Shown here piece after piece: positions 23,748 through 38,400 of a stretch of DNA of 64,000 nucleotides (its first letter is position 1; the number at the start of each line of letters is the position of its first letter). The stretch comes from Lingula anatina (lineage: Eukaryota > Brachiopoda > Lingulata > Lingulida > Lingulidae). The stretch spans positions 61,238-125,237 of the forward strand of contig NW_019775694.1 of the NCBI RefSeq assembly GCF_001039355.2, read 5' to 3'. The notes under the pieces are model-generated. The model was not told where the DNA came from. It saw only the letters and a program-made list of their open reading frames with translations, and did not search any database. A program made the position numbers and the translations under genes.

Positions 23748-26700
23748 CATGCATACACACACAGTTACAGTCAGATTGCAGATGGCTCTGGTAAAAAAAA
23801 AAAAAAAAAAAATTGTTTAGAGATATAGGTATAATGTTAGCACTCTGAGAAATAATAAAACTATGGTGAATAAAATTTATTAAATCAATTCTAGCAACCT
23901 GATATCCAAAATTTGGATTCAAATTATTAAGAAAATTAATAAATAAAAATGATAGCAAAATCAATAATGTCCATAAAATGCTAGCAAGAGTCCAACAAAC
24001 AAAAATTTTCAAATCAGTTTTGAAATATTCAAAAAGAACTTTCACCAAGTATTTCAGTTTTGTGACATAACAAGTAAAATTATAAAAAAATCAGGAGATG
24101 GTATTTCCCAGCAGACTGTGTGGCCTGACATGAAAAATTATGTAATTCAACAACTTCTCTTTTGCTCTGCAATTTTCCAAGAATTTTTTTTTCCGCTGAA
24201 TCCAACTTTACCAATGTGCAATTAGCGGTCGGATGTGAGGTAGACATGAGCTGATCTCCAATGCTATTTCTAGAGCACAGGATTCAAACCACTGCGCATG
24301 CGCGAAAAGTGCGCTGTTTGAAATAAACAAGTTGGTGAAATTAACAAAGCCTGCTAGTGTTTACTGTCTGGTTGATTTTATTTAATTTGCTCTCTGGTGT
24401 CTTTTTTAGCATTTGGAGATTAAAAACACAAAAGTCGTCTGGTTTCATACATGTATCGAGGCACCACGTATTGTTTGTGTGCTTATTTCTAGACAAATAA
24501 GCTTGACTACACATAACTTGTCACCTTATAACCATAATTTACCACTAACTGGATTTTTTTATTGGTATTACCTGAAATACGATCATTTACCAAACTCTTC
24601 ACGTAAATGGAATATGTTTTCCATTCCAAAGTGCGCGAGCTAAGCAAAGTGCATCATATCTCCGTAAGTGTACATGTCCATTTAACATTTCAGTACCAAC
24701 AAACATATGAGTTTTTTCCAATAACTCGTATCACAGGACTTTTAAGAAAACAGATTGTTTTGAGATTTCCTTTCAGTTCTGGGATTTGAACTTCAGTCAT
24801 TATGGTCTATTTTTACTACCCACGACATACCTCTGTGAACAGAAACCATCCATTATCAATAACAGCAATCATCCTTAAAGTGTCATTTTCCAATTTTCAC
24901 AATCATGGCAAAACCACCTAAGTATCATTCCATGGATAATATAACATCATTGGGACCGGCTGAGCTCAGAAGTGCTATTATACATGTATACTGAGGGTCG
25001 TGAACCAGAAATCCCATCTGACTTGATTCTAAAGACATGTATTGTTTTTACAGAGAAAATAACACAACTGGGCTCTCCTGGGTTCAAACCTGCTATCAAA
25101 CTTCAGGTTATGAACTGGTGTTATGACAATTCCACCTGACTTGCCTTTGCTTAGTTGAAAGAACATCTCATCAAAAACAATTAACTTTCACTGCTCCCAA
25201 GAATCATTTTCAAATGAACTTTTATGTGCAACATGTACATAATTCTCTCTATATACATATGGTAATATAGTCTCAAGCAAAAATTGATTTGCTACCTTTG
25301 CTGTGACTTTTGCTAAACATGTGTTTGTATCAGGCCACAAGACTTTCTGAATATTATTTTTCTACTCTGTACATGTATAAAATATGTAGTGTAGTGACAG
25401 AATATCCTGATGACTTAACCTTCTCTTCAATTTTATCTCTTTTTTTCTGGAGTTAAATAGGTATTAATGACATGTCACTTAAAATAAACAAACAAACAAA
25501 CAAACAAGTTAATAAATGAATGAATAAAAGCTCCTATATTTGACTGGGCACAAGAATAATATAATAATATCCCACTTTCATGAAATATTTTTGACTAAAA
25601 ACCCCTATTAAAAACCACTATTATTTATTATTATTATTTTTTTTTTTTGCCATATTCTGACCCAGAACAGCCTATTATCCCACAAGGCAATGGCCAATCA
25701 ATAACCTTTTCCAGGCAATTTAACCAGTTAATCTGATACCAACATTGATGCAAATGCATCACTGTCAGGGCAGCAACATGGGGCTTAAAAGACCGCTTTG
25801 GGAAACATTTACTCAAAACAAAACATTAAAAAAACCCTTACGCTAAGGCAAATGTGAATTATCTTTTAGAAGTATTGACCCCAAATGAACTTCAGCCTAT
25901 AGTTGCTCTTAATTTTCATAAATCAAAAATTGGATTGATTTTAAATCAGGAGAAATGTTCAGTAGTCTTTTGAAATGGAGTAACACTACATTTGTGGTCT
26001 AGAACAATATATGTGCACTACATTTTTGATACAACAGAGGAACAGTATTTCATTTAATATGAACCTGCTGACTTATCATGGGTCAAATAAGACTAAAACT
26101 TTGGCTTAAAAGGTTTGACCAACTTTTGTATTTAATTTTTTTCAGTGTGTGCAAAGACTTAGAAGCTGAAGGACAAATTGAAATAAGTTCATTTGTTCAG
26201 TAAACTGTTATGAATGATCAATCATTTTCATACTTTTTACATTTTCATAAAAAAAAAAAAAATACATTTACTCATACAAGACATCTCAATGTCCACCAGA
26301 AAGCTTCATCAGTCTATGAGGGGGAAAGGGGGGAGGGGGCAAGCCTTACTTATGATGAAATGTATCATACAAATTAAACTCCATTTAACTCTGACTGATG
26401 AACATACATGTAGAAACATCTCAAGTGAGTATAAGTTTGCCAGGGAAAATTAAAAAAGAAAAAAAAAGTCAACAGTCTTAAAACTGACCTCCACCTCTGA
26501 GACAGTCTCCAGCTCTGGCAGCACTCCAAATAATGTCTGGACATCGGTCAAGCACTGCTTTAACAAATTCTGAAATAACAGGCAAAATTACAGAACAACG
26601 TTATAAAATAATCTCTACATACTGCTACCTTTATTCTAATCATCACCTCTGTATTATATTCATAAAACTTCACAGCAGAAAGATTTGCACAACCTTATCT

Positions 26701-28140
26701 CCTTCCCAAATATCAGGCCTGCCACTATCTTCTCACAAATTCACTCTAAATTTGCCAGAGGAATTTCATGTTCTTGCAAATTTGCTGAATTTGCTGCAAA
26801 TAAGCAGCAATACAATTTTTTTGCAAACTCCTACATATATGTAGCTGCAAACTTTTAGTTTCCAGCAAATTTGCAGCAAACTTTTCATTTTGCTAAAGAA
26901 TATGCCGTGGGTTATTCCCAATGTAAATTACATGTAGGCTAAAACCATGCCTTACATAGTTTATATTTCACTACTTTGCAATAAATTATTTTTATTTTAA
27001 TAATTCATGTATGATGTCTGAGTAAGAGAGACACTTGCTGTGGGTATAACCCTGCGATATGTAGTTATCCAAACACTGATTATTCAAACAATATGATAAT
27101 TGCACTAGCTTGTATTCTGCTTACAAGAAGTACACACTTTCCTGTATTTCAGTACGCTTCAATGCATTCCATGCTTCAAAGCACAAAATACAGACAAGCA
27201 TATATCTCTAACTCAAGCATGCTTATCCTGGTGTTCAAAATGCCAGACTTGAAAATTAAGCACACTCATGTAATACTATACTGCATACAGTGGGCGACTT
27301 GTCTCATACATGTAACTAGACAAATAAGTAGAAGAGACGGCAAATGCTCGATCTTTACAATGGGTAAATAATTATTAACCTTTTAGTTACATAATTTTAT
27401 AATCAAAAAAATTATATTTCTATATAACATTTGCAGTGCTTTTTCAGGAAATAATAAGAGCCAAAGAACACCCTGCTTTTTAATTTTGTAGCTACCACTG
27501 CAAAATTCACAATTTTCCCCCCATTGAAAATATAGAGTAATTACCATAAATACTTACTTCCAGATGCTCGTCCTTCTTCACCTTGGGAGACAGGGCCTTG
27601 ATTCTGGCCACTTTCTTGGTCTTCCCTGTGGCCGAGGGGGTGGGGGATGGAGGCTGGGGCTCTTTTTTGGGCTTCTCCACTAAAGATATCTCACTTCTCT
27701 GCATCAGCAGTGCCAGTCTGGAGAAATGAAAAAAAAATAAGAATCACTCAATTTACTAGAACAACATGATTTGAGAATTTTCCCCAGTGTTTTGTTAATA
27801 ATATTTTAGAATGTCGATTCAATAGCGGTGAAAATTTATACAGTTAGTTGGCTTCATGTAAGAAAATGCATTGTGTAAGTGTCATTTTCTATTTCCTCCC
27901 TAACATACAGCTCTATCAGTTGTTTCAGTGTTTACCACAGTAGTCCGAGTGAAAGTCCACGTGTGTGTGATTGTGTGTGTGTGTGTGTGTATGTGTGTGT
28001 GTGTGTGTGTAGTACGTGTGTCAGTGTGTTTGCATGCACTTGTAAGCATACATGTGTGTGCAGGCAAACTCTGCATTCCCTATCATGTAGCTCTATCAGT
28101 TGTTTCAGTCTCTGGAGAGCTGTCCCAGTTGCTGTCCGTG

Positions 28141-28174
<34 letters not shown>

Positions 28175-31100
28175 CGTGTGTGTGTGTGTATGTGTGTGTA
28201 TGTGTGTCTGTGTGTTTGCATGTGTATATATTTGTGTGTTGTATATATACATGTGTGCAGACAAACTCTGTATTACCTATCATGTAGCTCTATCAGTTGT
28301 TTCAGTGTTATCCACAGCAGTCCAGGTTGTAGTCCCTGGGCACCTGTCACTTTATCTGCCTTCTTATTAACTGCGTACAGCAGAGCAATATGGCTGTCTG
28401 CTGCCCCTGTCGACATACTGGTCTGGGGACGTAATGGCATATGACCATGCTCCTCAAAGGCTGGCTGGTACCTACAAATTTATATTAGAAAAATTATTAT
28501 AAAGCTATAATATTAACGTTACAGTAACATTGTTCCATATATTAGTAAAACAAAATGGTAGTGGTTTAATTGACATAAAAAAATTAAAATAAATGCAGAC
28601 AGATCGATGGCTATCACAACTTAAAGGTTTTGAAAATGCTTAAGTCTGCATAAAATAACAAACGAACAAACAAAAATAAATAAAGAAATAAATAAAATTA
28701 AAACCTACCATTGTAGACTGATTTCATTATCTGAAGTGCTGACAATGCTCTTGTCAGGTGGTTTATGGATGTGTACAGGGCTCAGGGTCCCTGGGGGTGT
28801 GACGGGTGCCAAGGGGGTTCCGTCTGGCTGCTGGTCAATAGGGATCACCAGATTCCCAGCGTAATTCTTGGCGATAATTTCCACATTTGTAGGGCTGACA
28901 TCTGGTGGCAGGTCAAGTTGTAATGCAGCAGGTGGATAGATGGCGCAACATTCTGCTGAGTACACTTGCAGGGCAGAAGTGAAGAACTGATGCATGCTGG
29001 TTAGACGTAAAGCAATTGGTCCGCTGAGGACAGTTGATCTCACCACGTCGTGATTTAAGGCGATGTCAAATTCTGCATGGCTGAAGAATCCTAAGCCAAA
29101 TTCAGAACCAAGATCGCTTGTAGTGTTTGGTGGCTCCCTCTGGTGTTCGTTTTCCTTCTTGGCAGATGCAGATATCACTGTGGCTGTGCTGCACATACGC
29201 TGCAGGATAGCCTGGTAGCCTAAAAAACAAAACAAAAACAACTGAATATATATTTTGTATGAGCGAACAAAATGACTACCATATCAAATTCAAACTGACA
29301 TATGTACATAACTAAACCATTTGCCTTTTACAAAATTCAAGATCAATATTTGTTCAGTTCAATAAATGACTGAGAGGGTTGTCTGAATCAATTCTTATCA
29401 AAATTATACAGTTGTTTGTAACCCCCAAGAGAAAAAAATTGTCTGATAATTACATTTAATTATTACTACAGTTTGTAGTGCAGATAGGGATCAAGCCACC
29501 ATGCCAAGGCAACCTGCATACATGTTGGAGATTGAGAGTAGGTGCCAGTGAAATGTATAATTGTAAATAAATGACATAATTATCAAAGGTGGCTCGAATT
29601 TTACCCAGGAGATGGGTCCAGCTGATGCCCTTGGCTTCTTCCCTGGCTTTATTGATTTCATCTTGGTAAGTTTCCACCACCTGCTGCACCTCAAGGCTCT
29701 CCACCAAGGGAGCCATCTCCTCCTCTATAGCATCTATATGTGAAAATAAAAAAAAGAAACATTTTAACACGTTTTTCTCACTTTTTTTTTTATTTCACTC
29801 CACAAAGAAGCTGAAAAACTACAATGAAATAATTAAATAATGAATATATGAATTAAAAATTTTCAAAAAATAAATAATTAACCAATTACAAATACAACAA
29901 ATGTAAAATAGGACTTCATGCAGTGCAACATATAACATTTCACACACATAAAAAAAAGGTATAAATATCCATAGCATAGACAATCTAAAATCTAATACCT
30001 TATTGATAAACAAGTCAACCCTATCTATGAAGACTACATCATACTGATTTCAACACGTATATAAATATATATCAAGTATTATAGGGTACTTTACAGGTCA
30101 GTCTCCAGAATGTACCTGTTAGTAATTATAAAGTTTAAGAGCTACCATTTCAGTTGAATTTTAACCTGTTAAAAGAGTCTATAAAACCCAATATGAATTT
30201 TCATTATGCAAACCACGGTTCAATTCCTGCAGGGTAAACTTGAGAAAATTATCCACATTAAACGAATCAAAGGATTTCCTTCTGACAGAAATTGGGACCC
30301 AGCCTGTGACAATGTCATACACCTAGAAAGTACTAGTGACACCAAATTAACCCATATGTGCACACACAGTCATTTTCAGCATATTCGTCTCTAATAATTT
30401 GACAAACATGACACCAGTGTCATGCTAGAAGATGCATTACTTCGTCTATTAAAAGACAGAACCTTATTTGACAGGTTAAAAAAATAATTCGACATGAAAT
30501 CATGTAATCAATCAGTAATGTGATACTGGTAAAGGTGGCGTGTATCAGGCTTCTTGAGCTGTTTATCACATTTGTCTTTTGACTCTGAAAGGCCACTGTA
30601 GGCATCATCCAATAAATTCAGATAATAAAGAAGTTCATGCAGTACAAAGTCTGCAGAGTACATACACATAATATATTTTATTGACTTAATCTCGTTCCAA
30701 CCCAGATTACCTACAGTATAATATTACAATCACGCAAAGTTCAAGGGGAACTATATTGACAATATTCAAAGAACACAGATCTACTTATGCTAAAAGGCAA
30801 TAAAAATTATTTTAGAAATATCAAGAGACCCTGATTCATTTGATTGCAGAAATTGTTTACACATCTTTCCCCTCTGAATAACTCTCTATGATAAAAAAAT
30901 GTCATAAAAATTTGTGAAGATTTTAAAAAATATTTTGCCTACTTTCAAAACAAACCAACCAACACCAACAAAAACATTCAACTCCATTGCTGTCAGAAAA
31001 AATAAAGTAAACTTACTTTTATAAACTTTCTTCTTCTCCCCAAACACATAGGAGCTGATGAGATCAAGAACAGCAAAATCTGGGATGTCCTGCTGCGCCT

Positions 31101-33704
31101 TTGCGGAGAGAGGTTGTGACGTTACGCTGACATCACCAGGCAATAACAGGCGTGCTCGCTGCGCCTGTCCCGCAGCTGCCGCACACCTTATGGCTACCCA
31201 TGCAGCACGCCGTTCCTTGTCCCTCTCACCCTCAGTGGGTTCTTTGGCCGGCTTCAACTTGGTCTTCTCCTTCTTACTCTGAAAAAGAACAGGAACCTTG
31301 GCAAATTTATTTCTACCCGAAAAAGTTCTGCTCACATAATCTGATATGTGAATCTTCACTTACCAGCATCGTCTATGTTTTAATTTGATATGTCCAGTAA
31401 AAAAAAAACAGAAAAAAATGATAATTATATATACATGTATATATAATATTATATTATAAAATTTATATAATATGTACCGGTACATGTATGTATTACATAC
31501 ATACATACATGTATGTATTACATTGATATCTATACTCCCTAATTTCTGTCTACTCTGGGTTATACCTCAGAAATTAAATAATATTCCTTTTCTTCTTTCA
31601 AACCCACTTCTTTATACCAAATCTTCCTCACTGACAAGTAGAAATCTACTTACCTTGACTCCCTTCTTGGACTTCTTCCCACTGCTACCAGTTTTCACAG
31701 AGCTCACTTCATCCCCGCTCTCCCCGGCCGATTCGACCACTGACCCCTCGGGGACAGTCAGGGTGTCCTCAGTGGTCACTCCCTGGGGGACCACCCCCGA
31801 GGAGGACAGGTAGACCAGGGCGATCTCCAGGTAACCCTGACGGATTAAGCTGGAAAAAAGAATAAAACAAAATGTAAAGACATGAAATAAAATAAACAAA
31901 ATAACATGAAATTAACTCAAATAAAATAAATAAAATATTAAAATAAAATATGTAGTACAATAAATTTAGAGACCTTCTCCACCAAAGCTGATGCAGTTTA
32001 GGGGACCAATGGTTGTTAAACTTTTAAACTTCACATTGTTAATTTTCCTTTATTGCCAAGATATACCCTGGTATCCAAAAAACAATAGGAATATTACAAT
32101 ATACTAAACCTGTATTTGAGCTGTTTTATACAGCTACCAAACTTTAATAGCTTAAGGTCTCCAGTTTCTGAGATCTTTATGACATTTTTATAGCTTCTCA
32201 TAATAACAAATGACAAAAATTAACTCATTGAATTTCTTGAAAATAAACAAATTCAGTATGATAGCTTTATCCTCACCCCAAGTCATGGTCAAAAGCATAA
32301 CTAGTCCGTATGGCGTCCAGAAGAGTGGACACTACTGCCCGGGCCTGGTACTTGCCTAGATTGAACAGCTGACGCTGCACTTTACCTGATACAAAGAAAA
32401 AAACAACACAAAAACGAATAAAATGAAATCAACTGAAAGGATAATACTGTGTCCTTTATATTTGCAACTTAATAGTTAATTGGTTTGTGCAAGTTCTCAA
32501 AGATGTCTGTTCAAGTAATACAGTCATGTAATGGGGAAAACTTTGGAGATACTACTGAAGGTCAGGAGGACCTAGAATATAAGAAATCTGCAGGTCCTCC
32601 CAATTCTGTACATGTCCAAACAAAGTATTTTATTTCCATAAGCCTATGTTTACATGTGATACATTATTATTTATATATTGCATGTAAATAATAAATGCTG
32701 CCAGTCCAGAGGACCTGCAATATCAAAAATTTTGCAAGTCTTTTGGCATTTCAGGTGGTCATGACCTGTCAGGCAGGCAGTTTCCTCATGTCTGGTATGA
32801 AAACTTTACCCATATTGAACACAGCTTATCATATTGAAAACATCTTATCCATGTTGATCACATCTTACCCATATATAATACATCTTACCAATAATGAACA
32901 CATATCTTACCCATATTGTACACATCTCACCCATATGGAGCATATCTTATAATTATCCACACTGAGCACATTTTACAAATATTGAGCACATCTTACCCAT
33001 ACTGAATATATCTTACCCATATTGAGCACATCTTACCCATACTGAACATATTTTACCCATACTGAGCACATCTTACCCATATTGAACACATCTTACCCAT
33101 ATTGAGCAGGATCTCAGCCTCCAGACTTGCCTCTCTCAGGGAAGTCACCTTGCAGAGCTCTAGTGCTGTGGTCAAGACACCCAGGGCTGATGTCCACCTC
33201 TCAACAATATCCTCTGACCTGTTAAAGGGAAGAAATAAGACATTAAACATTATCTCATGGCATAAAATTGGATACCAGCCTAAAATCAATTCTATACGAA
33301 ATGTCATATTGTGATGCATGAAACATATGGCATTTGTCACTGCACTGACTAAAGCTTCAGCAGCTGGGTTTTACATGTAAAGCTAAATGCCACTGAATAC
33401 CAATAAATCCATGATAATCTTACATGCCATTACCTTTCATTATAATCTACACTTTAAAGGAAAAGCTTTATATAAACTAAAAAGCTTCCTTCAAATCTGC
33501 AGCCAGGACAATTCTTACCCAGCATTCCTTGCGGCATTTCTGGCCATGGCGTGGCCAATCCTGAGCTTTATCTGTGCCAGGAGCAGGATGTGAGGGAGGA
33601 AGGTATTGGTCATTGGAGGGAGAGGCGCACTGTGCCACGCGGCTCCTCCTGCTGGGTAGTAGTGCTCTATCTTCTCTCCCAGTGCTTGGATCTGAAAAGG
33701 AGCC

Positions 33705-33765
<61 letters not shown>

Positions 33766-35396
33766 CTTTCATCATTATCATCATCACAATAATCATAAGA
33801 GGAAGAAGAAGGACTATCATCATCATAATTCTAATAATAATAATGACAACAAAAAATATTTTAGGTGAAAAACAGAATGTTCTAATGTTGGAATATTTAC
33901 TACAATATGTGTTTAAAAATCACCATTATAACGAGTTCTGATCTAATCCTCTATATCATAGCATTGCCATAAGCATGTTTAGATTTTGAATCACAAGACT
34001 GAGATTTTTTTAAATTAAAATCCCTGGGGTGAGCAATGTCTGTTACCTGTGCCAGGAGAAGTTTCTGGGCAGCCAGGTACTCCTTAACAGTCTTCTCAGT
34101 GATGTCCACTCTGTCCTTGCCTAAAGGAGTGGCCGCAGTGGTTATATCAGTCAGCATCACCATTGCCGTGGTCTGGAGTAACTGACCACTGGTGGACAAC
34201 ACTATGCTGGACAGAAGGGCAAGTATGTCCTGAAAAGATTCAATATTCCTTTATTAGTGCATCATTTATATATTATCAATCTGTGGCAAGTTTTTTTTAC
34301 TGGCCACCAGGGTCTTAAAATCCATCTATGATGTCACAAACTACAAAGATAATGGATTGCTTATAAAAGTACATAACATGTGTATCCTAAAGCAAATCCA
34401 GAACAAAAAAGACAATCCAATTTTAAACAATCAAAGACTATACATGTACAGTTCAAGTACTAGTGCAACTGCTATCATATTATTAATAATAAACAATTAT
34501 TCATTTTTTGTGATAGAAGCATGATTAACACTTGAACAGTTTGTTCAAAATGGAGCTGCTTTCATTTTTTCCACCTCCACACGGCACCTCCTCCACTCCA
34601 AAACTTTTTCCACAGTGACCATCAAAAACACATTTTGGGGCCACATTAAACATTGTTAAAGATAATAAACATTAAAAGTTACCTTTAGCATATCAATATT
34701 ATCATCAGAACTCTTCCCTTCCATGATGTTCAACAGGACTCCCTGCATGAGAAATTCGGCCTGCATCTCCACATCTCCGCAGGCCTCGGCCTCAGCATAT
34801 CCCTCCACACAGTACTGCCTGCAGTCTCCCAGCTCCACATGGACACTGCGGTATGGTCCTTTATATAACAAACACAGGGATTTCATAAAAATCACATCAC
34901 ACCATATTCATATAGAAATTATATGACAGTACATTTATTCAAAATTAGGTAACATTTCTTTAATAACTGTTGTCTAATTCTTACAAAGCTTAAACTTGGC
35001 ATTTATAATAATATTCTCCTTAGACAGGGTCTAATCATCTTAATTTTTGTCTCAAGGAAAAAACAGTGTCCATGTAGTAAATGAACAAATTTCTACAAAC
35101 TTAGTGGCCTAGCTGGCTTCAATTTTACTGGCATTTGGCACGGAGACAATGCATAATGTGTGGAGACATTGCACATGTACCCAGTACATGTATAATGCAA
35201 ATGCCTCCATTTTTTTAATGTACCACATTGTTCTGATACCTTTCACGTCTCCCATGCCTCGGACCTCACACATCAGACTCTTCACCAGAGCCAGGCGACA
35301 GTTCAACCACANAGAGGCGCACTGTGCCACGCGGCTCCTCCTGCTGGGTAGTAGTGCTCTATCTTCTCTCCCAGTGCTTGGATCTGAAAAGGAGCC

Positions 35397-35457
<61 letters not shown>

Positions 35458-38400
35458 CTTTCATCATTATCATCATCACAATAATCATAAGAGGAAGAAG
35501 AAGGACTATCATCATCATAATTCTAATAATAATAATGACAACAAAAAATATTTTAGGTGAAAAACAGAATGTTCTAATGTTGGAATATTTACTACAATAT
35601 GTGTTTAAAAATCACCATTATAACGAGTTCTGATCTAATCCTCTATATCATAGCATTGCCATAAGCATGTTTAGATTTTGAATCACAAGACTGAGATTTT
35701 TTTAAATTAAAATCCCTGGGGTGAGCAATGTCTGTTACCTGTGCCAGGAGAAGTTTCTGGGCAGCCAGGTACTCCTTAACAGTCTTCTCAGTGATGTCCA
35801 CTCTGTCCTTGCCTAAAGGAGTGGCCGCAGTGGTTATATCAGTCAGCATCACCATTGCCGTGGTCTGGAGTAACTGACCACTGGAGGACAACACTATGCT
35901 GGACAGAAGGGCAAGTATGTCCTGAAAAGATTCAATATTCCTTTATTAGTGCATCATTTATATATTATCAATCTGTGGCAAGTTTTTTTTACTGGCCACC
36001 AGGGTCTTAAAATCCATCTATGATGTCACAAACTACAAAGATAATGGATTGCTTATAAAAGTACATAACATGTGTATCCTAAAGCAAATCCAGAACAAAA
36101 AAGACAATCCAATTTTAAACAATCAAAGACTATACATGTACAGTTCAAGTACTAGTGCAACTGCTATCATATTATTAATAATAAACAATTATTCATTTTT
36201 TGTGATAGAAGCATGATTAACACTTGAACAGTTTGTTCAAAATGGAGCTGCTTTCATTTTTTCCACCTCCACACGGCACCTCCTCCACTCCAAAACTTTT
36301 TCCACAGTGACCATCAAAAACACATTTTGGGGCCACATTAAACATTGTTAAAGATAATAAACATTAAAAGTTACCTTTAGCATATCAATATTATCATCAG
36401 AACTCTTCCCTTCCATGATGTTCAACAGGACTCCCTGCATGAGAAATTCGGCCTGCATCTCCACATCTCCGCAGGCCTCGGCCTCAGCATATCCCTCCAC
36501 ACAGTACTGCCTGCAGTCTCCCAGCTCCACATGGACACTGCGGTATGGTCCTTTATATAACAAACACAGGGATTTCATAAAAATCACATCACACCATATT
36601 CATATAGAAATTATATGACAGTACATTTATTCAAAATTAGGTAACATTTCTTTAATAACTGTTGTCTAATTCTTACAAAGCTTAAACTTGGCATTTATAA
36701 TAATATTCTCCTTAGACAGGGTCTAATCATCTTAATTTTTGTCTCAAGGAAAAAACAGTGTCCATGTAGTAAATGAACAAATTTCTACAAACTTAGTGGC
36801 CTAGCTGGCTTCAATTTTACTGGCATTTGGCACGGAGACAATGCATAATGTGTGGAGACATTGCACATGTACCCAGTACATGTATAATGCAAATGCCTCC
36901 ATTTTTTTAATGTACCACATTGTTCTGATACCTTTCACGTCTCCCATGCCTCGGACCTCACACATCAGACTCTTCACCAGAGCCAGGCGACAGTTCAACC
37001 ACAGGCGAGCATCTAGACGAGAGCGACTCTGAAAGTTCTGGAACTGGAATTGACTGTTCTCTATCTGGGTCAACTGGATATTGGCAGTTCCAGTTGCATG
37101 ACGACTGCTCCTCATGGAGGAAGGCCTGTAATTTAATTTTCAAAAATTCATGACTTTTCCTGTTGATGAAACATTAGACATTAAGTGAAAAGCAATAGGT
37201 TAGTTTTTTTTCTTTTGGGGCATTTATATTTCATTAATTTCTGATAGAATTCACTAAATTTGATGAAATGCAGCATTTTTACTATAAATCCTTATTGCTT
37301 ATAATGACAGAAATCAAAGCAACACTTCAAAAGCTAATTTAGTTGCCAAAAGGGATGTCTGTTAAGTGAAAATGTGTGATAAATGAACCTGATTTGTTCT
37401 GTGCATAAAACAAGCCTTTTAAAACAGTAATTTTTCAATATGCGATACATGTGCTGAACAATATGATGCATGTTTGCTCTAAGTATAAAAAGTGCATTCA
37501 ATTTGTTTTTTTTTTTAAACAAGTTGACATTTAAATGTGCATGTGTTTCTTCTATTCTAAATCACAGAGAATCTGAAAATTGCAAATAATGGATTGATTG
37601 TGCAATCTAGAAAACTTGGAAAACACTATTATATATATATCATTCTTTAATTACACACTTTTGTGTGAGACAAGTACATGTACTGGGCACATGTATATGT
37701 AGGTATGTGTTAAAGACCTAATCCTATTGTGTAAATTCACCTTATTAATTCAAATTAGAGGGTGTACCTTGGAGGCATCCTGACATGTAGAATATATATA
37801 AATATTAAAACAGTGAATGTTGGTTCTAATTTGTTCATTTTAATGATTATGTCTAAAATTTTGTTTCTGGCAAAACATGAGTCACCCAACGTAAGGATCT
37901 ATATTTGCATGGGTACCCACATGCTTATGGTCACATACATGTAAGATGGACAAAATCATTATAGACCTTTGTTTTTAGCACAACACAGGTTGCCCCCTAA
38001 AAACAAAAATAAAACAAATGCATGTCATTCAATTTGAGTCAGGATACCTCTGAGATCCAATACCCCCCCCCCCCCCCCTCTGTCAGTATTTGGAAACACA
38101 ATGCCAGACACGATGCACTTGCAAACATTTCACAACACAGCAATCGATTGCAATACATTTGCCAAACCATACACCCACTTACTCCTTGAATCTACTGGTT
38201 TTCAAGATAGATTCCCTGTAATGCGTTTTTACATCAAAAGGTTAGTTGAATGCGTGATGAAATTGTGAATGAACTTCAATTTACATGAAGATTGCAACAC
38301 TTTTGAAAATACAGGCATGACTGTTAAACATTGAAAAGAAACACAGACAATTTTTTTCATTTAGAACAATTAGGAATTATAGATCAGAAGGAACAAATAC

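Noticed and set aside
27879-28444. Overlapping long open frames on both strands rich in Cys/Val or Thr/His
   Set aside because: They are translations of GT/CA microsatellites; the only real coding part is exon w32 on the minus strand.
33477-33868. Frames with runs of Leu, Tyr, Asn or Ile
   Set aside because: Translation of the TAA microsatellite and flank; only the part overlapping exon w25 is coding.
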